This document shows, piece after piece, positions 1-5,354 of a stretch of 5,354 nucleotides of DNA (the first letter of the stretch is position 1; each line of letters opens with the position of its first letter). The notes under the pieces were generated by a model. That model searched no databases. It was not told where the DNA came from and saw nothing but the letters and a program-made list of their open reading frames with translations. The stretch comes from DASYAN01 sp036501345. GTDB lineage: Bacteria; Chloroflexota; Ktedonobacteria; Ktedonobacterales; Ktedonobacteraceae. The DNA lies in contig DASYAN010000007.1 of assembly GCA_036501345.1 (NCBI GenBank), positions 1 to 5,354 on the forward strand. Direction: 5' to 3'. The translations under genes and the position numbers were made by a program.

Positions 1-176
1 TCTAATCGTTCAATCTGTGACAATTGAACAGCACCAGCATCAAGCATTGATGATGTAGCTGTGCTAGATCGAGCAGTTGATATCGGTAGCAAGCGGTTAT
101 CAGCAGGGCCCTGATACGGCTTAATCTTAATGAGGAGTGATATGAGCGCGATGACACCAGTTATAGAGCGTCTTAC
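1..176 (-). other. Stop-free minus-strand frame running off the left edge, possible 5' end of a gene
   Basis: After the ftsK stop (201-203) and a second in-frame TAG (177-179), the same reading frame stays open for 58 codons to the window edge. The translation has a positively charged start (VRRS), a hydrophobic stretch (ITGVIALISLLI), a basic KIKPYQG, and then a polar segment ending SMLDAGAVQLSQIERL. That layout resembles a signal anchor of a membrane or exported protein. Against it, the frame has no ATG or GTG before the ATG at 45-47, its one TTG near 90-92 has no ribosome binding site, and neither does that ATG. It may be a real gene with an unusual start, a decayed gene start, or chance. 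The rest of 1-200 shows no supported gene on either strand. Confidence 0.25.
98..116. repeat. Small hairpin downstream of ftsK
   Basis: TATCAG (98-103) and CTGATA (111-116) form a perfect 6-bp inverted repeat around seven bases. Overlapping it is the 10-bp palindrome CAGGGCCCTG (104-113). It lies about 85 bases after the ftsK stop codon. Neither strand has a T-run after it, so it is at best a weak or factor-dependent transcription end for ftsK, and it may be chance. Confidence 0.3.
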
Positions 177-200
177 CTAGCCTAATTCTTCTTGATTCCC

Positions 201-3200
201 TTAGCTTGATGTGTATTCCCCGTCGTGATCTTCATGGGGGGAACGCGATGAGGCACCCTGCTCTGACTGTGGTTGAAACCGAGCAGCCTGCTTACGTAGA
301 AATTCATCGCGAGCCCGTTCTTCCGCCACAATATCCTCGACGATGTCGGCCATGGAATGACCATCACCACTACCTCGGTGAGTATACCCATTGCCCTGAC
401 CGCTATCGTAGACTTCGCGACCACGCCCGCCCGACTCGGATTGTCCAATGATGCCACGTTGCTCTAACAAATCAATCAGACGGGCCGCACGTGAATAGCC
501 AACACGCAAGCGACGTTGTAGTAGAGAGATCGAGGCCCGCCCATACTCACGCACAATGTCCTCGGCTTTATCCAGCAGATCATCATCTAGCTCAAACTCT
601 TGTGGCGTTTGATTCTTGAGTTCCCAGCCTGCTTCTACTGCTGGCTGAGCCTCGACCTGGGTAGGCACCTCACCGATGGTTACCGCATGCTCGACAATTT
701 GTTGACGCCAGTAGTCTGCCAGCGTATTTGCCTCCTCGTCCGAGAGGAATGCTCCCTGGATGCGCTCAGGACGTCCTGCATCCGCTGGCAGATAGAGCAT
801 ATCGCCACGGCCCAGCAATCGCTCCGCTCCACCCATATCGATAATTGTTCGCGAATCAACGGCAGAACTGACCATGAAGGAGATACGTGTCGGAATGTTT
901 GCCTTGATCAGTCCGGTGATAACATCGACGGAAGGACGCTGTGTGGCTACTACGAGGTGAATACCAGTTGCACGAGCCAGTTGTGCTAGGCGGCAGATCA
1001 TTCCCTCTACTTCTTCGGGAGCGGCCATCATCAAATCGGCCAGTTCATCGATAATGATGACGATCGCAGGTAGATTATTCAAAGAGGTATCGCCCTGTTC
1101 GAACTTCTGCTGGCGTAGTTTGCGATAGCCATCCAGGTTGCGCACACCCAGTTGTGAGAATAGGCGATAACGCCGTTCCATTTCGTTGATGGCATTTTTC
1201 AGGAGCGAGACGACTTTATCTACTTCAATGACAACGGGTGATAGTAGGTGAGGTATGTCATTGTACATGTTCAGTTCAACCATCTTGGGGTCAACCATCA
1301 GTAGACGTACATCATCGGGTGTAGCTTGACTCAAGATACTAGCAATGATGGTATTGATCATAACTGATTTCCCTGCCCCTGTTGCTCCTGCAATTAGCAA
1401 GTGTGGCATACGTGCGAGGTCACCTACACGCACCAGACCAGCAACGTCTTTGCCCAGGCCGATGGCCAATTTCGACTTCTCTCTGGCTACTTGGTATTCT
1501 TTGCTTTCCAACACTTCGCGCAGAGTGACTAAGCGACTGTTCTTGTTAGGGATCTCGACGCCGACATAGGGACGGCCAGGAACAGGAGCTTCCATGCGGA
1601 TGGTCTTGGCTTCTAATACTAGTGCAAGGTCATTCTGCAACGCCATGATGCGGCTTACACGCGTGCGCGTCTCATAGATAATCTGACCAGCAGCATCGAC
1701 GACTGGTACCATCTTACCCGTTTTCTCATCCTTGCGCATTTCAGGTTTGCCAGTTGGACGAATGCCAAAACGAATAATGGTAGGGCCAATGCTAATATCC
1801 TCTGGCCTTACCTCGGCATCAACACGGAAACTACGCAGGGTATCCTGAATAACCTTTGCCAGGGGGCCCGTATCCCCGCCTTGTATCTGCAATTTGGCAG
1901 TATCGGAAGTGTTAAAAAGTGCTGTTCCTGGAGGAACCCAGGTTGACTCCCGCGTCAGGACAACATCCGCTTCAGCAGGACGTGCTTTTTTCTGGCTGGC
2001 AGGGTGAGACTTAAGTGGTAGAGGCTCCATTTCCGGAGAATGCTTGGCACCTGCCTTGGTCCTATTGCCTTTCAAGGCCTTATCTGACTCCTGCAAGGGT
2101 AGTTCCTGTTGTTTGATGCCCTGTATAGCGCGTTTATGCTCTTCGGCATCCAGCGGATCAGGCACACGTGAGCTGCCATGTGGTACCGTGCCAATCTCCC
2201 GCTTATGAACATTGATATCGTTCAGTGGATCATCATCGCTTTCAAGACCAAAATCAGGCTCGAAAGCAACCGCACCCTCATCTTCCTCCTCCATATCCTC
2301 GTCAGCGACAGGCCGCCGCTTGGCACGCGTAGGTTCCCTCTGATCGGCATCCACAAGATTGCCAGCAGCATAACGGCTATAGCGTGGGCGCTGTCCAAGA
2401 AATGGCGATGGCTGAGGAGTTTTCGAAGACAGAGAAATCCTGGGCTCGTCAGTAAAAAGGCGGTACACTGCATGTGCAAAGAGTAAAACATGTCCAAAGG
2501 TAATACGGAAGGTAAGAATAGTTGTGATCAGCATCATTCCCAGTGTCATGATATGCGCGATCGCCGGAGGCCAACCCAGGAAAGGCATCACCAGCAATTC
2601 TGCCAGGATACCGACGTGCGGTCCCACAATCAGTCGACTTTCCAGGAGCACGAGAAACCAGAGAATGATCAGGCCGATGACCAATGACCAGCGTAGATAC
2701 TGCTGTTTGTGCATTCCTTCAATCAGGTGTACCATGGCAAATGCCACCAGACCCAGCGCCAGCAGATACGTCGACCAGCCGAAAAAGTCGAGAAAGACTC
2801 TGCTGATTGCTCTGAAGATAGGCTGCGTATGTAGTATGGTTAGTGAGGCAAAGAGGAGGAGTGACAGGCATAATAGTCCAATACTAAAGACACGCTGTTG
2901 ATGGTGTGGTTCCAGAGATTTCCACTTGTCATGCATCCATTGGATTGCACGGACATCTCTTGGATTAGGATAAGGTGCCGGGAGATTGGGACGGTTCAAG
3001 CGGATTGCTGGGATCTTCTTTGTAGTTGTGGCCCGTGGTTTGGTACCAGGTGTCGCCTTGGTCGCCGCAGGACCACGAGAACTTTGTTTAGGAGAGGAAA
3101 TATTAGAACGCTGTTCAACCCGTGCAATCTGCCCACGTGCGGAGCCCCGACTACCCACGGCCCTACTAACCCGTGCAGGAATGCTATCTAGACTTGGTAC

Positions 3201-3251
3201 AATACGTTCACTTCGGCTACGAGTTTTCTTGTCTTTATTACTGCCTGCCAT
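201..3251 (-). CDS. ftsK: DNA translocase FtsK/SpoIIIE family, complete
   Basis: Membrane-anchored, ATP-driven double-stranded DNA pump that clears and segregates chromosomal DNA at the closing division (or sporulation) septum. The protein has 1016 residues. Seen in order: a basic, Ser/Arg/Thr/Pro-rich tail (1-115); hydrophobic segments near 121-141, 155-176, 187-204 and 213-265, giving about four or five membrane helices; an acidic linker (about 315-345, EDMEEEDEG); alpha/beta motor domains from about 455, with Walker A GATGAGKS (622-629), VDPKMVELNMY (653-663), Walker B VIIIDELADLMM (731-742) and ATQRPSVDVITGLIKANIP (769-787); and a gamma winged helix (about 891-938) containing ASISLLQRRLRVGYSRAAR, the DNA-polarity-reading module of this family. 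The ATG start follows GGAAGGAGG at 7-nt spacing. Oddities are a roughly 30-residue insertion in the motor (about 499-528) and about 65 residues after gamma, where most homologues end. Family assignment is very secure. Whether it serves mainly vegetative division or sporulation cannot be told from sequence. Confidence 0.97.
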   Translation of the reverse strand: MAGSNKDKKTRSRSERIVPSLDSIPARVSRAVGSRGSARGQIARVEQRSNISSPKQSSRGPAATKATPGTKPRATTTKKIPAIRLNRPNLPAPYPNPRDVRAIQWMHDKWKSLEPHHQQRVFSIGLLCLSLLLFASLTILHTQPIFRAISRVFLDFFGWSTYLLALGLVAFAMVHLIEGMHKQQYLRWSLVIGLIILWFLVLLESRLIVGPHVGILAELLVMPFLGWPPAIAHIMTLGMMLITTILTFRITFGHVLLFAHAVYRLFTDEPRISLSSKTPQPSPFLGQRPRYSRYAAGNLVDADQREPTRAKRRPVADEDMEEEDEGAVAFEPDFGLESDDDPLNDINVHKREIGTVPHGSSRVPDPLDAEEHKRAIQGIKQQELPLQESDKALKGNRTKAGAKHSPEMEPLPLKSHPASQKKARPAEADVVLTRESTWVPPGTALFNTSDTAKLQIQGGDTGPLAKVIQDTLRSFRVDAEVRPEDISIGPTIIRFGIRPTGKPEMRKDEKTGKMVPVVDAAGQIIYETRTRVSRIMALQNDLALVLEAKTIRMEAPVPGRPYVGVEIPNKNSRLVTLREVLESKEYQVAREKSKLAIGLGKDVAGLVRVGDLARMPHLLIAGATGAGKSVMINTIIASILSQATPDDVRLLMVDPKMVELNMYNDIPHLLSPVVIEVDKVVSLLKNAINEMERRYRLFSQLGVRNLDGYRKLRQQKFEQGDTSLNNLPAIVIIIDELADLMMAAPEEVEGMICRLAQLARATGIHLVVATQRPSVDVITGLIKANIPTRISFMVSSAVDSRTIIDMGGAERLLGRGDMLYLPADAGRPERIQGAFLSDEEANTLADYWRQQIVEHAVTIGEVPTQVEAQPAVEAGWELKNQTPQEFELDDDLLDKAEDIVREYGRASISLLQRRLRVGYSRAARLIDLLEQRGIIGQSESGGRGREVYDSGQGNGYTHRGSGDGHSMADIVEDIVAEERARDEFLRKQAARFQPQSEQGASSRSPHEDHDGEYTSS

Positions 3252-3258
3252 ACGGTAT

Positions 3259-3267
3259 CCTCCTTCC
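3259..3267 (-). promoter_or_regulatory. Ribosome binding site of ftsK
   Basis: The minus strand reads GGAAGGAGG, followed by seven bases (ataccgt) and then ATG. This is a near-ideal Shine-Dalgarno sequence with good spacing, and it fixes the start of ftsK at 3251. It also rules out a longer upstream-initiated product, because the frame has no comparable signal further up. Confidence 0.9.
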
Positions 3268-3289
3268 TACTAAAAGAGTAAACACCTGT

Positions 3290-3318
3290 ATGATAGCGCA
3301 TATGTTCCAGAGAAGCAA
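3290..3318 (-). promoter_or_regulatory. Candidate housekeeping-sigma promoter of ftsK
   Basis: On the minus strand a -35-like TTGCTT (3313-3318) is separated by exactly 17 bases from a -10-like TATCAT (3290-3295), which matches five of six positions of TATAAT. The -35 is weak, matching only TTG. Transcription would start near 3283, giving a 5' leader of about 32 nt that contains the ribosome binding site. A second TATAAA at 3362-3367 lacks a recognisable -35 at proper distance and is the poorer candidate. The call rests on pattern only. Confidence 0.4.
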
Positions 3319-3327
3319 TAGACATCT

Positions 3328-3344
3328 AGCTTTTAACTAAAGCT
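3328..3344. repeat. 17-bp palindrome upstream of the ftsK promoter
   Basis: AGCTTT (3328-3333) and AAAGCT (3339-3344) form a perfect 6-bp inverted repeat around a 5-base centre (TAACT). It sits about 10 bp upstream of the candidate -35 box, centred around -53 relative to the predicted start. A dimeric regulator could bind there, but no specific family motif is recognised, and a short AT-rich palindrome can occur by chance. Confidence 0.35.
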
Positions 3345-3393
3345 GCAAGGATAGTGTCTCATTTATAGGGGATGGATGCCGAGAAGTAGTACG

Positions 3394-3503
3394 ACCTGTG
3401 AAATTGCTTGTTTTGGTAGCCGGGAATTGAGCTTGAAAGGCAGACAAGAAGCTAGACCGACGACTCTTGATCAAGCATGCAAGATCGAGCCAATTTCACA
3501 GGT
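3394..3503. repeat. Perfect 13-bp inverted repeat enclosing 84 bp
   Basis: ACCTGTGAAATTG (3394-3406) is the exact reverse complement of CAATTTCACAGGT (3491-3503). Two bases further out on each side (CG against TG) give 14 of 15 matching positions. The inner part holds further short complementarities: CTTG 3407-3410 with CAAG 3480-3483, AGCTT near 3430 with AAGCT near 3449, and the adjacent palindromes CTTGATCAAG (3466-3475) and GCATGC (3475-3480). It begins only 9 bases after the stop codon of the LuxR-type gene. There is no U-run after either arm, so it is not a classical terminator. A small non-autonomous inverted-repeat element or a structured 3' RNA are both possible. No target-site duplication is visible at the edges. 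Confidence 0.55.
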
Positions 3504-3512
3504 TGAAAAAGT

Positions 3513-5354
3513 TCAGACCTCCTCACCCAACAAGCCCAGCTCTCGTGCCTGGAGCACTGCTTGCATCCGGTTGCGGACTCCTAACTTAGAAAAGATGTGG
3601 CTGGCATGACGTTTGACCGTGTCGACGGCAATGACCAGTTCTTGGGCGATTTCTTGGTTGGATGCTCCGCTCGCCAACAACTGCAGAATCTCTCGTTCTC
3701 GCTCACTCAATGGCTCTGGCAACTGATAGGGCTTTGAAGGCTCTTCTTCCTGTACATGTCCCTTCGTCTCTTGGTGAAATGCAGCCAACAGCGTGTCCAA
3801 ATAGGGAGTTGGTCCGTACTTCCGGTTGCGCTTTCGGAACTGATAAAGCAGAGACTCCATCGGAGCTCCCTCGTCGACAAAACTGCGGATGTAGCCCTCT
3901 GGCTCACCTAAACGAAGTGCTTCCGACAAAGCATCGAGGGCCTGTATTTCTTGTCGGCATATGTGATAGGCAAGAGCTTGCAAAAGCCGCATCTCTATTA
4001 TGTATCCCCAACGTTGACCCCTGGTTGCTCTCTGGAGCACTGGCTCTAGTCGCTCTAGAGCAAGATCTGGCAGATTTTTGGCTAAGAGAACACGGACACA
4101 TGCTACCTCTTCCCGCTCACTGGCAAATGGATTACCATGCTGCTTGCTCATCTCTCGTTCTGCTACCCAGCATGTGGCACGGTCCACCTCTCCACAGGCT
4201 AGCCAGAGCCGAATCTGATCGACAATGGTGAAGTAGGAACAGAGATAGAGATAGGACGGCTGGTTCATCCTGCTGCCAATCTGTTCAACCTGCTGGAAAG
4301 CAGCCTTTGCCGCATCCAGATCTCCATATGACAGGCAGATACGCAGCAACATTGTATACCCACCGAGCAGATACATGAGCAATGCAATCGATTCGACCTG
4401 TTGGCACAGCGAGATGCCTTCCTTTACAAGAGAGAGAGCTGCATCAAGCTTGTTCCACTCACGCAGCACCTCCGCTTCAAAGAGCTTAGGCCAGCCCACA
4501 TCAGGCAAGAGGAGCCCCTTTGGTTTCGTTCCTAACAGGATGGCTCGGTGGCTCAGTCGCTGTGCCTCATGCAATTGTCCTGCTCCTATCATACTTCGGA
4601 CGGTTGCGCCCATATAAACGAGAGCGAGAGCATCCAAGTGTGCCTCCTGGGCAAGAGAACCCGCTTGGAAACCCAACTCGACAGCAGCAACTGCATTGTT
4701 CACATCAGATACATAAGAGATCTCGGATTGTATACCTGTAAGGTAGGCATGCATGAGAGCATTTTGTGGAGAGAGAAGTGTAGAGGCTCGCTGACAGAGT
4801 AAGAGGGCTGCTTGTCCATCACCCTGAAAGCAGTGCAGAAGGGCATGCCAGGTGATCAGCTCCCCCAGCAGATTCTCTTGTTCCTGCTGGGTTTCCGAGG
4901 AAAGATTTGAGTATGAGACATCCTCATGGGTCTGCGTGTTAAGTAAAGTAGCTAGTCGTGCTTCAGCTGCATTGAGCCAGATTTCTAGTACAGGATGGGG
5001 TGTCACCAACCACAAGAGCTGAGCACAAGCCAGACACAGGTGAGGTCGGGAACTTATGATGTCTACTGGCAGCAGCTGCAGCCAGTCTTGGAGCCTGAAC
5101 AGTGCGTATTCACTTGCTCCCCAGGCCAATGACATTACTGGAAGGCTCTTCTGCTCAATCAGATCAGCAGCCCATTGCCACTCTTGAGCACGCAAAGCAT
5201 GCAGGATGGCCTCAGTTATTTGGTCGTGCTCGGCATACCAGCGACTGGCCCGAAGGTGCAAGAGGGGTATGAAGTCACGGTGTATCTGCCTCAATTGGGA
5301 GGAAAGAGCTTCAGCAAAGAGGGCATGATAGCGATACCACTGCCGTTTGCTATC
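3513..5354 (-). CDS. MalT-like LuxR-family transcriptional regulator, C-terminal part (5' end beyond window)
   Basis: Large transcriptional activator of the MalT/LAL type. The visible part has 613 residues and is open to the right edge. The first available start-like codon in the frame, TTG at 5292-5294, is not the true start: the codons before it (WYRYHALFAEAL) already belong to the conserved segment that follows the ATPase domain in this family. Next comes LRASRWYAEHDQITEAILHAL, then about 450 residues of helical TPR-like repeats (for example GQLHEAQRLSHRAILLG and GDLDAAKAAFQQVEQIG). The family signature GEPEGYIRSFVDEGAPM lies near visible residues 483-499. The last 66 residues are a GerE/LuxR helix-turn-helix (PLSEREREILQLLASG, then NQEIAQELVIAVDTVKRH), ending six residues after the final helix. 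By family knowledge the missing N-terminal half would be a STAND-type ATPase that senses a ligand and drives multimerisation. Ligand and targets are unknown. Reading frame is intact throughout. Neighbouring ftsK lies 261 bases downstream on the same strand. Confidence 0.93.
   Translation of the reverse strand, partial: DSKRQWYRYHALFAEALSSQLRQIHRDFIPLLHLRASRWYAEHDQITEAILHALRAQEWQWAADLIEQKSLPVMSLAWGASEYALFRLQDWLQLLPVDIISSRPHLCLACAQLLWLVTPHPVLEIWLNAAEARLATLLNTQTHEDVSYSNLSSETQQEQENLLGELITWHALLHCFQGDGQAALLLCQRASTLLSPQNALMHAYLTGIQSEISYVSDVNNAVAAVELGFQAGSLAQEAHLDALALVYMGATVRSMIGAGQLHEAQRLSHRAILLGTKPKGLLLPDVGWPKLFEAEVLREWNKLDAALSLVKEGISLCQQVESIALLMYLLGGYTMLLRICLSYGDLDAAKAAFQQVEQIGSRMNQPSYLYLCSYFTIVDQIRLWLACGEVDRATCWVAEREMSKQHGNPFASEREEVACVRVLLAKNLPDLALERLEPVLQRATRGQRWGYIIEMRLLQALAYHICRQEIQALDALSEALRLGEPEGYIRSFVDEGAPMESLLYQFRKRNRKYGPTPYLDTLLAAFHQETKGHVQEEEPSKPYQLPEPLSEREREILQLLASGASNQEIAQELVIAVDTVKRHASHIFSKLGVRNRMQAVLQARELGLLGEEV

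Noticed and set aside
131..180. Plus-strand GAGGAG, four bases, ATG and a 12-codon reading frame ending at TAG
   Set aside because: The ribosome binding site looks good, but the peptide is only 12 residues, lies antisense just past the ftsK end, and leads into no plus-strand gene.
600..989. Plus-strand open frame of 129 codons antisense to the FtsK motor
   Set aside because: It is antisense to strongly conserved motor and gamma-domain coding sequence, and its Cys/Arg-rich composition is typical of a shadow frame.
1365..1388. Walker A motif GATGAGKS with Ala where many homologues have Ser, as a possible inactive motor
   Set aside because: The essential Gly-Lys-Ser and the Walker B Asp-Glu are all present, so the motor should be active. 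The Ala is an ordinary variation.
2222..2497. Minus-strand open frame of 91 codons in another frame of ftsK
   Set aside because: It is embedded in the linker-coding part of ftsK. The ftsK frame is continuous through it, so there is no sign of a frameshift or nested gene.
3188..3325. Minus-strand 45-codon frame (MSIASLEHMRYHTG...) overlapping the start of ftsK in another frame
   Set aside because: It has no Shine-Dalgarno sequence, covers the proposed promoter and ribosome binding site of ftsK, and overlaps a start that is well supported.
3394..3503. Reading the inverted repeat as a classical rho-independent terminator of the LuxR-type gene
   Set aside because: The loop is 84 bases long and no T-run follows the distal arm on the minus strand, so the terminator model does not fit.
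3662..4231. Plus-strand open frame of 189 codons antisense to the LuxR-type gene
   Set aside because: It lies wholly within a gene with clear family motifs on the other strand, and its translation has no recognisable domain. It is a shadow.

Overview
The window holds two large genes, both on the minus strand, plus short intergenic stretches. The organism is most likely a member of the Chloroflexota, perhaps a Ktedonobacteria-type spore-forming soil bacterium. This is an inference from two things: an FtsK/SpoIIIE translocase with unusual N- and C-terminal extensions, and a MalT-type LuxR regulator of the kind that is abundant in those genomes. Base composition is moderate, and the sequence contains no rRNA or tRNA to settle the point.

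Layout, left to right. Positions 1-200 lie downstream of ftsK. They hold no convincing complete gene, only a stop-free minus-strand frame running off the left edge and a small hairpin. Positions 201-3251 (minus) encode a complete 1016-residue FtsK/SpoIIIE-family DNA translocase: a basic N-terminal tail, a membrane domain, an acidic linker, the motor with Walker A and B motifs, a gamma winged helix, and a further C-terminal tail of about 65 residues. Positions 3252-3512 are intergenic. They carry a strong ribosome binding site and a plausible promoter for ftsK, a 17-base palindrome, and a perfect 13-bp inverted repeat enclosing 84 bases. Positions 3513-5354 (minus) encode the C-terminal 613 residues of a large MalT-like LuxR-family regulator. 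Its N-terminal ATPase half lies beyond the right edge.

The two genes point the same way, but 261 bases separate them and ftsK appears to have its own promoter, so they are probably not one functional operon. FtsK would act at the division or sporulation septum to move chromosomal DNA. The regulator would respond to an unknown ligand and activate unknown promoters. I see no mobile-element gene, CRISPR array, toxin-antitoxin pair or defence system. The items most worth a second look are the intergenic inverted repeat, the extra segments in FtsK, and the unassigned open frame at the left edge.
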